64,000 nucleotides of DNA, taken from NCBI GenBank assembly GCA_048526005.1, contig DBFVEH010000002.1, positions 1 to 64,000 on the forward strand, read 5' to 3'. The stretch is from QALR01 sp900552255. GTDB lineage: Bacteria > Bacillota > Clostridia > Oscillospirales > CAG-272. The first letter of the stretch is position 1; the number at the start of each line of letters is the position of its first letter. Under the pieces are notes generated by a model that saw nothing but the letters and a program-made list of their open reading frames with translations, made no database searches and was not told where the DNA came from. Made by a program: the position numbers and the translations under genes. Positions 41,887 through 50,962 of this stretch are shown here, piece by piece.

Positions 41887-42571
41887 TGATTTTCAAGGTG
41901 CGCAGATAAGCTTTCCGCTCGCCGCTTATGCGGTCGCTTTCGAGCGCCTTTTGGATTGCCTTGTTGTGCGTCCATCGGTCGAGGCGATTCTCTTCGATAT
42001 ACGGCAGAATCTCGTCGTAGCGTTTGGCGAGCGCCGTTGCGAAGTACCACGCGATCATCATGTTGACGTAATATTCGTCGGAGCGTATCTCCGCGACGAG
42101 CGACGGATAGGCGGGCGCAAAATGCTCGTCCAAATAAAACCGCATGAGAAGGCCGATGCCGAAGCGCACCGTATAGGTGTGAGCGGATTTTATCCAAGAT
42201 TTGATTTTTTCATACAGCGCAGGAAGGTGAGCGCTGAAGGCTTTCGGGCAGAACATGTCGCAGGTCGCCCAATTGTCGATATAAGAGAGGAACCGTTCGG
42301 TTTCTGCAAGCGCCCCGTCGAAGTCACGGATTTTCTCGATGAGGAATCCGTGCAGATTGTTTTCCTCATAGTAACGGTGGGGCAGCTCCTTTAAAAAGGC
42401 TTCCGCCTCCGGCGTACCGGCAAGCTCTTTCGCATATTTCCGGAGCGCCGGCGTGCGCACGCCGATTATCGTTTCCGGCTCTACGTTCGGAATCAGCTTC
42501 GCATGAAAGCTCTGGTAGCCCGTATCCTGCATGGCAAACAGGCGTGTCCGTATGGTTTCCGTCTGATCCAT
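41882..42571 (-). CDS. DNA alkylation repair protein (AlkD-like)
   Basis: 229 residues, all helical HEAT-like repeats. Family landmarks are GVRTPALRKYAKELAG, HRYYEENNLHGFLIEKI, the DNA-facing IDNWATCDMFC and WIKSAHTYTVRFGIGLLM. AlkD-type glycosylases remove bulky or cationic alkylated purines. It is first placed downstream of an ArsC-like and a NUDIX gene on the same strand with 13 nt spacing, suggesting a small stress or repair operon. Confidence 0.92.
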   Translation of the reverse strand: MDQTETIRTRLFAMQDTGYQSFHAKLIPNVEPETIIGVRTPALRKYAKELAGTPEAEAFLKELPHRYYEENNLHGFLIEKIRDFDGALAETERFLSYIDNWATCDMFCPKAFSAHLPALYEKIKSWIKSAHTYTVRFGIGLLMRFYLDEHFAPAYPSLVAEIRSDEYYVNMMIAWYFATALAKRYDEILPYIEENRLDRWTHNKAIQKALESDRISGERKAYLRTLKIK

Positions 42572-42584
42572 AAGCGCCTCCGGT

Positions 42585-42935
42585 CTATTTCAGCGTTCTT
42601 TCCCATTCCTCGGGACGGAAACCGATCAGAATGAAATCGTTCGAGACGACGAGCGGCCGTTTGACAAGCATGCCGTCCGAGGCGAGCAGCCGGAGCTGCT
42701 CGTCCTCCGTCATGGACGGGAGCTTCTCTTTTAAATTCATGGACTGATAAAGAATCCCGCTTGTGTTGAAGAATTTTTTGAGCGGCATCCCGCCTCGGAT
42801 ATGCCATGCTCTCAGCTCTTCATAGGTCGGGTTCTGCTCCTTGATGTGGCGGTCGGCATATGGGATCCCGTGCTCATCCAGCCATTTTTTCGCATTCTTG
42901 CAGGTGCTGCATTTTGGGTATTCCAAAAAAATCAT
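42585..42935 (-). CDS. ArsC/Spx family protein
   Basis: 116 residues, thioredoxin-like. The N-terminal CSTCKNAKKWL keeps the single Cys pair C-x-x-C, and the rest follows the YffB/Spx/ArsC pattern (YADRHIKEQNPT, MPLKKFFNTSG, LLASDGMLVKRPLVV). It is more like the YffB/MgsR branch than a proven arsenate reductase. It overlaps the NUDIX stop by 4 nt (42932-42935). Confidence 0.9.
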   Translation of the reverse strand: MIFLEYPKCSTCKNAKKWLDEHGIPYADRHIKEQNPTYEELRAWHIRGGMPLKKFFNTSGILYQSMNLKEKLPSMTEDEQLRLLASDGMLVKRPLVVSNDFILIGFRPEEWERTLK

Positions 42936-43327
42936 GATTTTGTTCCTCCGAGCTTTTTTATTTTTTCAAGGATTTCCTCGTCCGCCGGACAAAATTCATA
43001 CCGCCCGATCTCCTCCGGCAGAATCCAGCGGATGTCGTTATGTTCAAGGAGCTGCGGCGTTCCGCGGACGATTTCGGCGTTGAAGAGGGTGAGGCGGATC
43101 GTGATATCGGGATATTCGTGCATGATCTGCGCAAAGATGCCGCACGGTCGGACGGTGATGCCAAGCTCCTCGCGGCATTCGCGGATCAAGGCTTCCTCCG
43201 CCGTTTCGCCGGCTTCCGCCTTGCCGCCGACGAACTCCCACATAAGTGCCCTCGTTTTGCTTTTCGGACGCTGACAGATCAAAAATTTGCCATTCTCCCA
43301 TATCAGCGCGGCTGCGACTTCGGTCAT
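42932..43327 (-). CDS. NUDIX hydrolase (MutT-like)
   Basis: 131 residues with a complete Nudix box, G-x5-E-x7-REU-x-EE-x-GU, in GKAEAGETAEEALIRECREELGI. The N-terminus VAAALIWENGKFLICQR is the MutT/8-oxo-dGTPase type. It probably clears oxidised nucleotides, which fits the AlkD-like repair gene in the same operon. The ATG at 43327 follows AAGGAG. Confidence 0.92.
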   Translation of the reverse strand: MTEVAAALIWENGKFLICQRPKSKTRALMWEFVGGKAEAGETAEEALIRECREELGITVRPCGIFAQIMHEYPDITIRLTLFNAEIVRGTPQLLEHNDIRWILPEEIGRYEFCPADEEILEKIKKLGGTKS

Positions 43328-43353
43328 GTTGTTCTCCTTTTATATGCGGATTT

Positions 43354-44097
43354 TTAAATGTTGGTCGCCGGAGCCGTAGACTCCGGAAATGGCAGCCCTC
43401 TGTCAAGCGCCTGTTTGCGCGCTTTCCAGTCCGGCATGAAGGACGCGAGCGTCTCCCAAAAGCGCGCCGAATGGTCGGGCTGGAGAAAATGCGTAAATTC
43501 GTGCATGACCACGTATTCGATGCAGGGAATGGGACAGGCGGCGAGCCTTTTGTTGAAAGTGAGAATCCCTGCCTTTGGTCGGCAGCTTCCCCAGCGGGAC
43601 GTCATCCGGCGAAACCGAAGCTCAGGATAGAGGACGCCGCGTGCGGCAAAGAGCGGGTATACCGTCTCACAGATATCGGTTATGGTCTCTTTGCATCTTC
43701 GGTCGGCATAGCTTTCGAGCGTCCTTTTTTTGAGCTCGAAATCGTCGGGGTTTGTCACGGTGAGGACAAGGACCGTTCCATTCTGCGCGGCGCGGTTTTT
43801 TGTGCCTTTCAGAAGATGCAGGGTCAGGTCTTGCCCGAAAAGAGGGAAGCGCTCTCCCTCCTCATACCGCGCGGGAGGAGGCATCTTTTTTCGTTCCTCT
43901 TCAAAACGGTCGAGCGTACGCAGGATAAAACCGGCTTTTTCGAGCAGAAATTCCTCGATTTTTTCTTCCGGCACGCTTCGGCTTGCCGAGACGGCAACCG
44001 AGCCGTCCGCGCGGATCCGGAGGTTGACGTTTTTCACTTTTTTTCGCTGAAATTCATAACGGATTTCCCTGCCGCCCAAAATGACTGTGCGTGTCAT
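43354..44097 (-). CDS. YgjP-type zinc metallopeptidase, second copy
   Basis: 247 residues from ATG 44097, with GGAGGG 6 nt upstream; the frame is open to 44181. The zinc motif is VVMHEFTHFLQPDHSARF, and the preceding RWGSCRPKAGILTFNKRLAACP is the family hallmark. It is only distantly similar to the copy at 21886-22602, which belongs to the restriction locus. The promoter at 44129-44157 would transcribe it with the NUDIX, ArsC-like and AlkD-like genes. Confidence 0.88.
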   Translation of the reverse strand: MTRTVILGGREIRYEFQRKKVKNVNLRIRADGSVAVSASRSVPEEKIEEFLLEKAGFILRTLDRFEEERKKMPPPARYEEGERFPLFGQDLTLHLLKGTKNRAAQNGTVLVLTVTNPDDFELKKRTLESYADRRCKETITDICETVYPLFAARGVLYPELRFRRMTSRWGSCRPKAGILTFNKRLAACPIPCIEYVVMHEFTHFLQPDHSARFWETLASFMPDWKARKQALDRGLPFPESTAPATNI

Positions 44098-44128
44098 ATC
44101 CGTCCCTCCGTTTCCTGATTTCGGTGTT

Positions 44129-44157
44129 ATGATATCACAAACGGCTTGTCCTGTCAA
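44129..44157 (-). promoter_or_regulatory. Promoter of the YgjP-NUDIX-ArsC-AlkD operon
   Basis: On the minus strand, TTGACA (44157-44152), 17 nt, TATCAT (44134-44129). Confidence 0.75.
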
Positions 44158-44238
44158 TCCGGATTTTGTCGGTTTGCACAAAACGGATTCTCGCCGAAAT
44201 TATGATTTGTGCAGATTCCTGTTTTTGAAAAAAGGTAC

Positions 44239-44267
44239 TTGACGACAGGCTTTCTCGGAACTATACT
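44239..44267 (+). promoter_or_regulatory. Promoter of the MATE transporter gene
   Basis: TTGACG at 44239-44244, 17 nt, TATACT at 44262-44267, divergent from the previous promoter. Confidence 0.7.
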
Positions 44268-44318
44268 GTCTGCGTTATCCGGCTTTGGCGCGGAAATCTT
44301 ATGGGATGGGGTGAGGAT

Positions 44319-45845
44319 ATGTCATCCGTAAAAGAACCAATAGAAAAGCCGTCCTTTTTCCTTCGGCTGAGGAGATTTTTCGATCCGATCGACCTTACAA
44401 AGGGAAATATCGTCAAGGTCCTGATCATGTTTACGATCCCGATCGTTCTGTCCTATCTTTTGTAGCAGATCTATACGCTCAGCGATGCGGCGATCTGCGG
44501 CAGAACGCTCAGTGCGGAAGAAGTGGCCGGCGTCAATGATACGTTTCCGCTGACTTTTATCTTTTTGCAGTTCGCTTTTGGCTGTACCTCCGGGTTTACG
44601 GTCGTGACTTTCAATAAGCTGGGTAAGAACGACAGGGAGGGGGTGCGCCGTTCCTTTGCCTCACAGATCATTTTGTGCTCGCTTTTGACGGTTGTCATCA
44701 CCATATTGTCCGTCGTCAGTCTGCGGCCGATGCTGGGATGGATTCATGTGACGCCGGACAATCCCGAGGTGTATGAGGCGGCGTATACCTACTGCTTCAT
44801 CATTTTTCTCGGGATATTTGCACAGCTTTTTTACAATTCCATCTGCTGTATCCTGCGCAGCGTCGGAGACTCCCTTACGCCGCTTGTTTTTTTGCTGATG
44901 TCGACGATCCTCAATATCGGGCTTGATTTTCTCTTCATCATGGCGTTCGGATGGGGAGTGGCAGGCGCCGCGGTTGCTACGGTATTCGCACAGCTTGTCA
45001 GCACGGTCGGCTGCTTTGTTTATACCTTTGTGAGATACAAAGACATGCGGCTTTCCCGAAAAGATTTCAAGGTTTCGGCAGAGGAGCTTGTCCGGCATTT
45101 GAAGCTTGGGATCCCGCTGGGGCTCCAATTTTCTGTTTTGGCTGTCGGCATCGTGTTTATGATGGGCGGTATTGTCAAGTTCGATATCATGCCGAACGGG
45201 GTCATGGTGGCGGGCGCGCCTGCGCAGAACGGCTTCGGCGCGGCTACGAAGCTCAATAATTTTCTGATGTCGCCGCTTACGGCACTGGGCACGGCGGTCG
45301 TCAGCTTCAATGCGCAGAATCTCGGCGCCGGCGACCGTGTCCGCGTCAAGAAAGGAACGAATCTCTCGCTCCTTTTGATGCTTGCTGTCTATGTGATCTT
45401 CGCCGGTATCGGCCTTCTTATGACCGTAAACGGCGCCTATCAGTATTTATTTCTCAGTCCCGATAAGATCTCGTCGGAATCCATTGCCTACGGAAATCTG
45501 TTTTTATATGCGGATCTGCCGCTGTTTTTCATCGTAGGGACCCTGATCGTTCTGAGGGGGGCGATGCAGGGGATCGGAAAATCCGTTTATACGCTGATCG
45601 CCGGAACGGCGGAGCTTGTGGCGCGTATCGTCATCAGCGTGACGCTTCCGGCGCTTGTGAACGGCGCTCCGGTCGATGCGCTGGCCTCGAAGGCTGCGTA
45701 TTTTGCGCTTTGCTATGCGGATCCGGGCGCATGGACGCTTGCGGCGCTGACGCTTGTGATCCCGTATTGTTATTACATTCTCCGTGGGAATCGCGAGCCG
45801 ATTTTTTCGGGACTGCGGAAACGGCTTACGAAAAAAACCGCGTAA
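44319..45845 (+). pseudogene. MATE family efflux transporter with an in-frame amber codon
   Basis: The gene should start at ATG 44319, after GGTGAGG. Codons 1-48 end IMFTIPIVLSYLL; codon 49 is TAG (44463-44465). The frame then continues QIYTLSDAAICGRTL through 12 membrane helices to 45845. The family normally has Gln-Gln or Leu-Gln at this place, so CAG to TAG is the simplest change. A shorter product could start at GTG 44523 but would lack the first helix. It is a Na+ or H+ driven drug/metabolite exporter in intact form. Nonsense mutation, sequence error or suppression are possible. Confidence 0.85.
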
Positions 45846-45870
45846 ATACAGAGCCTTTCGTTCGCAAAGC

Positions 45871-45909
45871 AATCAAAAAACGGCATCGTAGATGCCGTTT
45901 TTTGATTGT
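45871..45909. terminator. Bidirectional terminator
   Basis: AATCAAAAAACGGCATC, GTA, GATGCCGTTTTTTGATT. It is shared by the convergent MATE and DegV genes. Confidence 0.9.
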
Positions 45910-45910
45910 T

Positions 45911-46798
45911 TCAGTTTTCTCTCTTTTTTCCAAAGAAGAAGAGCGCGACCGTGCCGGGGCCGGTATGGCTTCCGATCGTGGTGCCGATGCTGTTGATGAC
46001 GACCTTTCCGTTCAGCTTTTTGAAGCGCGCCTCCACAAGCTCGGCGACCGCCTTCGCGTCCTCGTAGCAGGCGGAATTGGAAATATAGCATTTCCCGGAG
46101 TAGTCGAGACCGTCCTGCGCGTCCTCCTCCATTTTTTTGACGATTCTCTCGATGACTTTGGCTTTTGTGCGGATTTTTTCTCTCGGAATCAGCCTGCCTT
46201 TGTCGTCCATATTGAGCAGCGGGCAGATTTGGAGCACCGTCCCGAACCAGCCTGCGGCCTTGGAGACGCGTCCGCCCTTGACGTAGAAAGTGAGATCTGT
46301 CGAGAAGAACCAGTGATGCAGGTTCAGCTTATGCTCCTCCGCCCAGTCGCGCAGCTCGTCGATGGAAAGTCCCTCGTCTCTGAGATCTGCCAGCTTGTCC
46401 ATGAAAAGCCCGTAACCGGAGGAGGCTCCGAGCGAATCCACGATGTAGATCTTTCTGTCGGGATATTTTTCGGCAAGCTCGTTCTTCGCGGCGTTGGCCG
46501 AGTTTACGACGCCGGAGATCCCAGAGGACAGACATATGTGCAGAATATCGAAGCCTTCCTCGAGGAACGGTGTGAAATATGTGATAAATTCGCCTGTGCT
46601 GATCTGAGACGTCTTGGTTTCGGCGCCGTCCGTCATCGCCTGATAAAATTTGTCAAAGGGAATGGTTTTGCCGAGATCGTCGGGGTATTGTTTCCCGTCC
46701 AGAGAATAGTGGAAGCAGATATACCGGATATCTCTTTGCTCAAAATGCTCTGCCGAGAGGTCTGCGGTGGAACAGCAGCTGAGTATGTATTTTCCCAT
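45911..46798 (-). CDS. DegV family fatty-acid-binding protein
   Basis: 295 residues. The DegV signature is present: an N-terminal strand ILSCCSTADL, KTSQISTGEF near residue 85, ICLSSGISGVVNSANAA and VDSLGASSGYG, which line the fatty-acid pocket. Related proteins (FakB) present fatty acids to FakA kinase; no fakA is nearby. The divergent TetR gene shares its upstream region and may regulate it. Confidence 0.9.
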   Translation of the reverse strand: MGKYILSCCSTADLSAEHFEQRDIRYICFHYSLDGKQYPDDLGKTIPFDKFYQAMTDGAETKTSQISTGEFITYFTPFLEEGFDILHICLSSGISGVVNSANAAKNELAEKYPDRKIYIVDSLGASSGYGLFMDKLADLRDEGLSIDELRDWAEEHKLNLHHWFFSTDLTFYVKGGRVSKAAGWFGTVLQICPLLNMDDKGRLIPREKIRTKAKVIERIVKKMEEDAQDGLDYSGKCYISNSACYEDAKAVAELVEARFKKLNGKVVINSIGTTIGSHTGPGTVALFFFGKKREN

Positions 46799-46838
46799 GC
46801 TTTTACCTTCTTTCTTTGATTTCTTTTAAAATGACAGC

Positions 46839-46868
46839 TTTACAAAATACAATTACACATGTTATAAT
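46839..46868 (+). promoter_or_regulatory. Promoter of the TetR gene
   Basis: TTTACA at 46839-46844, 18 nt, TATAAT at 46863-46868, followed by AT-rich inverted TATAATA repeats that could bind the regulator. Confidence 0.55.
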
Positions 46869-46970
46869 AATATAATAACGGCGTGTTTATTTCAAGTACA
46901 AAAAGAATCTGTCGTAAAAATAATTATACAAATCATAAAATATGTAAAGTTTATCCGTAGGAGGCCTGAA

Positions 46971-47564
46971 ATGGGAGAGGACAAACGTGTAAAGAAAACC
47001 AAAAAAAATCTGAAGCAGACGCTTATAACGCTTCTTGTGGACAAACCGTTTGAGCAGATCACGGTGACGGAATTATGCGAGACGTCGGATACCAGCCGCA
47101 TCACCTTTTACACGCATTATGCCGATAAATATGAGCTTGTAAACGATCTGTTCTCCGATATGGCGGCGACGGCGGAGGAGAATTATGAGCGTTTGCAGCG
47201 GGAAAACAATCCGCAGCGCGGCATCGCTGCCGGGTGGTGCAATCTGCTCGACTGTATCCTGAATCTGTATTATTCCCATATCGCCCTTTTTTCCAAGGCG
47301 GCGCAGGCGGAAAATCCGTATTTGAGCTTTCTGTTTTATCAGTATGTGCTTCGGTATGTCGAAAAGCATATTGCCGACGCAGGCGACGCGCTGAATCTCA
47401 AATATTCCGCCAAAAAGACGACCGGTTTCCTCTGCTACGGGCTTTGGGGATTTATCAACGCGGCGCATTCGGAGAGGGAATCCGTCGAGCTTGTCAAACG
47501 GCAGGCACGGGAACTTTTGATGGAGCTGCTCCGGTCGAATGCGCTGACCGAGGTGCTGTTATAG
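46971..47564 (+). CDS. TetR family transcriptional regulator
   Basis: 197 residues. The N-terminal HTH is clear: KKTKKNLKQTLITLLVDKPFEQITVTELCETSDTSRITFYTHYADKYELV. The C-terminal helical domain resembles the TetR_C group with conserved LDCILNLYY and FLCYGLWGFI. GGAGG precedes the ATG. It is divergent from degV, and its last 6 nt overlap the end of the convergent dehydrogenase gene. Confidence 0.9.
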   Translation: MGEDKRVKKTKKNLKQTLITLLVDKPFEQITVTELCETSDTSRITFYTHYADKYELVNDLFSDMAATAEENYERLQRENNPQRGIAAGWCNLLDCILNLYYSHIALFSKAAQAENPYLSFLFYQYVLRYVEKHIADAGDALNLKYSAKKTTGFLCYGLWGFINAAHSERESVELVKRQARELLMELLRSNALTEVLL

Positions 47565-48512
47565 CTTGTTTACCTGGTTGACAGGCGAGCCGGAGAGAAA
47601 CGCCTTGATGTTGTCCGCGGCGATCTTCACAAGCCTTGTGCGCGCTTCCTGCGACGCCCAAGCCACGTGCGGCGTGACGTAACAGTTCTTCGCCGTGAGA
47701 TAAGGGTGATTCGGCTTCATCGGCTCCATGTCGAGCACGTCGATGCCGGCGCCGCGCAGCCGGTTTTCGTTCAGCGCCGCGGCGAGCGCCTCCTCCTCGA
47801 CAACGCCGCCGCGCGCGGTGTTGATCAGAACGGCGGAGGGCTTCATAAGGGAAAGCGTGCGCGCGTTTGCCGTCCCCTTGGTTTCCTCTGTGAGCGGGCA
47901 GTGGAAGGTGAGATAATCGGAGCGGGCAAACAGCGAGTCCGTGTCCGTAAATTCCACGCCGTCATATGCGGCGGGACGATGGGAAACGGCGAGCACCTTC
48001 ATGCCGAACGCCGCTGCGACCTTGGAGACCGCTCGTCCTATGGTGCCGAAGCCGAAGATGCCGAGCGTTTTGCCGGCAAGCTCATAGGTCGGATAGGCGA
48101 GATAGGAGAACGTCTCGGCGCGTGTCCAGTCGCCGCGGGCGACCGACGCCGCATAATCGTCCGCACGGGCGGCGAAATGCAGGATCAGCGCAAACACATG
48201 CTGAACGACAGAGCTTGTGGAATAGCCGGGCACGTTGCAGACGACGATCCCGCGCGCATTTGCGGCCTCGATGTCGACATTGTTGAAGCCGGTAGCGAGC
48301 ACGCCGATATAGCGCAGCGCAGAACAGGCGTCCATGAGAGAGGCGGTCATGCCCGCCTTGTTGCAGACGACGATCTCGTTGTTTCCAATGGCGGCCGCGA
48401 GCTTTTCACGTGGCAGCGTGTCGAAAAAGCGAACTTCTCCGAGCGATTCGAGCGGGGAGAGGGAAACGTCTCCGGTCGTGACGGTGCATTTGTCGAGTAC
48501 GGTGATTTTCAT
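47559..48512 (-). CDS. D-2-hydroxyacid dehydrogenase
   Basis: 317 residues of the D-isomer-specific 2-hydroxyacid dehydrogenase family. The NAD site is GIFGFGTIGRAVSKVA, and the catalytic Arg region is NTARGGVVEE, with Glu in GIDVLDMEP and His in TPHVAWAS. The N-terminal half (VATGFNNVDIEAANARGIVVCNVPGYSTSSVVQHVFAL) resembles hydroxypyruvate/glycerate dehydrogenase, so HprA-like activity is most likely. Substrates such as 2-hydroxyisocaproate cannot be excluded. The start at 48512 follows AAAGGA. Confidence 0.9.
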   Translation of the reverse strand: MKITVLDKCTVTTGDVSLSPLESLGEVRFFDTLPREKLAAAIGNNEIVVCNKAGMTASLMDACSALRYIGVLATGFNNVDIEAANARGIVVCNVPGYSTSSVVQHVFALILHFAARADDYAASVARGDWTRAETFSYLAYPTYELAGKTLGIFGFGTIGRAVSKVAAAFGMKVLAVSHRPAAYDGVEFTDTDSLFARSDYLTFHCPLTEETKGTANARTLSLMKPSAVLINTARGGVVEEEALAAALNENRLRGAGIDVLDMEPMKPNHPYLTAKNCYVTPHVAWASQEARTRLVKIAADNIKAFLSGSPVNQVNKL

Positions 48513-48677
48513 AGCGGGATTCCTTTCGTTAAACGGATTTTCAGGCTCTTTTTATCATTATAGCATGAGACATGCGCAAAGAAAAGCGCTCCGCCGGAAA
48601 TTTTCGGCGAAGCATATATATGCGGAGGGGAGAATTGCGGTAAATCTGCTGTGCATGGCGTCATATATGAAAAAGCA

Positions 48678-48707
48678 TTGACAAAATTCGACGTTTTTTC
48701 ATAGGAT
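48678..48707 (+). promoter_or_regulatory. Promoter of the PanE-like gene
   Basis: TTGACA at 48678-48683, 18 nt, TAGGAT at 48702-48707. A second TTGACA at 48710-48715 may form a tandem promoter. The rest of 48513-48857 holds only a small inverted repeat (CGCCGGAAATTTTCGGCG, 48590-48607). Confidence 0.55.
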
Positions 48708-48857
48708 ACTTGACAAAGATGTATATTTGGGAGAAAATAATAAGAAGAATATGTAAAGCGGGGCTGCTTTTTGTTTACACAGAACGCTTCGGTTCTTTGG
48801 GGAACGCATATTCGGTAAGCTTTGCCGCCGGAGCGGCAGATGGGGGATAAGATTGAT

Positions 48858-49793
48858 ATGAAGATCGCGATAATCGGAGCCGGCGCCATGGGCTGTCTGT
48901 TCGGCTCGTTTCTTTCCGAAAAGCATGAGGTCATCATGCTGGAGCAGAATCCCGAACGGATCGACGCGCTGAACCGTCACGGCGTCACGGTAGAGGAGAT
49001 GGACGGCTCGAAGCATCATTTTTCGGTAAAGGCGGTGAGCAGCGGCATGCCGATCCCGGAGGTGGAGCTTGTCATCGTCTTTGTCAAAGCGACGGTGACG
49101 GAGACGGCGCTTTCTGCAAACCGCGGGCTTTTCAGTGAGCATACGGATGTGCTGACGCTCCAGAACGGGCTTGGAAACGACGAGATCATTGAAAAATTTG
49201 TGAGCAAGGACCATATTTTTGTCGGAACGACGAGGCATAACTGCGTCGTCACGGGTGCGGACAGCATCTTTCACAGCGGAAACGGCGTGACGAAGCTTGG
49301 CTCGCTTTCCGGCAATTCGGAAAGGGCAAAGCAGATCGCCGCGGCCTTTGCCGAATGCGGGGACGATATGATGTTCTGTGAGAATGTGCGCCGCCTGCTT
49401 TGGGAAAAGCTGTTCATCAATATGACGCTCAATGCGCTTTCGTCCGTGCTGGAGTGCCGGCTGTATGAAATCTATGATAATCCGCATACGTGGACACTTA
49501 CCGGCAGGCTTGTAAATGAAGCGGTGGAGGTCGCCGCGGCGGATGGGGAGGTATTCGATCGGGATCTGGTGCTTTCCTCGATCAAAACGCTTTGTGAGGA
49601 TGCGAAAAACGGCTTTGCGTCGATGGTTCAGGACCGCCGTGCCGGAAGAAAGACGGAGATCGACTTTATCAACGGCGCCGTGGTGAGGCTCGGCAAAAAA
49701 TACGGGATCCCGACGCCGGTGAACGAAACGGTCGTCGAACTGGTGCATGCATATGAGGAAAGCGATTCCATGCGCGACAAGCTGTTTGAATAA
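48858..49793 (+). CDS. 2-dehydropantoate 2-reductase family protein
   Basis: 311 residues from ATG 48858; the upstream extension lacks homology. The NADPH-binding start is MKIAIIGAGAMGCLFG. LQNGLGNDEIIEKF, LWEKLFINMTLNALSSVLECR and the catalytic-Lys/Asn region match ApbA/PanE. It would reduce ketopantoate to pantoate in CoA synthesis, but no panB or panC is nearby, and paralogues with other ketoacid substrates are common in anaerobes. Confidence 0.85.
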   Translation: MKIAIIGAGAMGCLFGSFLSEKHEVIMLEQNPERIDALNRHGVTVEEMDGSKHHFSVKAVSSGMPIPEVELVIVFVKATVTETALSANRGLFSEHTDVLTLQNGLGNDEIIEKFVSKDHIFVGTTRHNCVVTGADSIFHSGNGVTKLGSLSGNSERAKQIAAAFAECGDDMMFCENVRRLLWEKLFINMTLNALSSVLECRLYEIYDNPHTWTLTGRLVNEAVEVAAADGEVFDRDLVLSSIKTLCEDAKNGFASMVQDRRAGRKTEIDFINGAVVRLGKKYGIPTPVNETVVELVHAYEESDSMRDKLFE

Positions 49794-49797
49794 ACAA

Positions 49798-49835
49798 AAA
49801 AGAGAAACGGAAGCTTCCGTTTCTCTTTTTTGTCG
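49798..49835. terminator. Bidirectional terminator
   Basis: A perfect palindrome around AAGAGAAACGGAAGCTTCCG with flanking A and T runs. It lies between the convergent PanE-like and TIGR04086 genes. Confidence 0.9.
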
Positions 49836-49839
49836 GAAC

Positions 49840-50280
49840 TTAAAATTTGACCTTGTGCTTCGGCTTTTTCACGGAGCCGGAACCGACGCCGCACAGACCG
49901 GCGAGCGAGGCGACGACGATGGACGCGGGCGCGCAGATGGCGAAAAGGGGAATGCGGATGCCGAGTCCGAACGCAAATGCGAGCAGAACGAGGATCCCGA
50001 CGAGCAGGACGCCGGACAGCGCACCGCAGACAAGACCGCTTTTTTTATGACTGCGGGCGGAAAGATATCCTGCGAGCAGCGCCGTTATAAAAAGCGAGCC
50101 GAGCGCGAGCGGCGGCGTGAATTTATCCGGATCGTCGAGGGAAAGTCCCAAAAAACAGGATGCGAGAAGAAGCAGAAGCCCGACGGCGAGTGCGATCAGT
50201 GTGCTCGTAAAGACGGAAACGAAGAAGCTCTTTTCCTTTTTGTCCCGTGTGCGGCCTCTATTTGAGAGAGTTTTGTCCAT
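49840..50280 (-). CDS. TIGR04086-like four-helix membrane protein
   Basis: 146 residues with four hydrophobic helices (SVFTSTLIALAVGLLLLLAS, LALGSLFITALLAGYLSA, GALSGVLLVGILVLLAFAFG, LFAICAPASIVVASLAGLCG) and charged ends. Size, topology and location directly after yajC on the same strand are characteristic of the TIGR04086 family of Clostridia, whose function is unknown. Confidence 0.75.
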   Translation of the reverse strand: MDKTLSNRGRTRDKKEKSFFVSVFTSTLIALAVGLLLLLASCFLGLSLDDPDKFTPPLALGSLFITALLAGYLSARSHKKSGLVCGALSGVLLVGILVLLAFAFGLGIRIPLFAICAPASIVVASLAGLCGVGSGSVKKPKHKVKF

Positions 50281-50335
50281 AAATTACCTCCGAACCTTTT
50301 TGTTACATCATATGCGGTCCGGAGGTCGTTTATGA

Positions 50336-50734
50336 TTATTTGTTTTCTTCTTCTGTTTTTTTCTCTTCGGATGTCCCGTCTCCGTCCGTGATTTCGGCGG
50401 GCTTGTCCTCGGTCACGGGCGCGTCGAACTTGCGGTCGATGCGCTTGATGGCCGTGCGCTCGAAGCGGATTCTCGTTCTTTCCTTGGTCGTTTCAAGGAC
50501 AAAGGTATCCTCCTTGACGTTGACGACTCTGCCGATGATGCCGCCGATCGTCGTGATTTCATCTCCGACCGAAAGGCTGTTTCTCATATTTGCCGCTTCC
50601 TTTTCCTGCTTTCTCTGCGGACGGATCATGACAAAGTACATGATGACAAGCAGGAGCGGGATCATCAGAAGCGTCATAATATTGCCCAAGCTGCTGCCGG
50701 TCTCCGTGGTCGAAGCTGCTGCGTCCAAAAACAT
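50336..50734 (-). CDS. yajC: Preprotein translocase accessory subunit YajC
   Basis: 132 residues. A single N-terminal membrane helix (IMTLLMIPLLLVIMYFVMIRP) is followed by the YajC domain: RPQRKQEKEAANMRNSLSVGDEITTIGGIIGRVV, DTFVLETTKERTRIRFERTAIKRI. The acidic tail is variable in the family. It associates with SecDF in protein export. The promoter is at 50822-50850. Confidence 0.93.
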   Translation of the reverse strand: MFLDAAASTTETGSSLGNIMTLLMIPLLLVIMYFVMIRPQRKQEKEAANMRNSLSVGDEITTIGGIIGRVVNVKEDTFVLETTKERTRIRFERTAIKRIDRKFDAPVTEDKPAEITDGDGTSEEKKTEEENK

Positions 50735-50821
50735 AGATCAAAACCTCCAAAATTTCATTTGCAAAACGGGAAAGTCCGCTTGTGTGCGGTTTTTCCGCTT
50801 ATAAAAACAATCATTTATGTC

Positions 50822-50850
50822 AGTATATCCTATATTGACGGGATTTTCAA
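50822..50850 (-). promoter_or_regulatory. Promoter of yajC
   Basis: On the minus strand, TTGAAA (50850-50845), 17 nt, TATACT (50827-50822). Confidence 0.6.
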
Positions 50851-50891
50851 TAACAATTTGTAAATTTGCCGATAAAAAGCAAAAGAATTTC

Positions 50892-50920
50892 TTGCTTTTT
50901 CCGCACATTGCAGGTAGAAT
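50892..50920 (+). promoter_or_regulatory. Promoter of nadE
   Basis: TTGCTT at 50892-50897, 17 nt, TAGAAT at 50915-50920, about 40 nt before the start. Confidence 0.6.
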
Positions 50921-50962
50921 ATACATAGAATATCAGCTTTTTCCGAAAGGACGTTTGAAACG

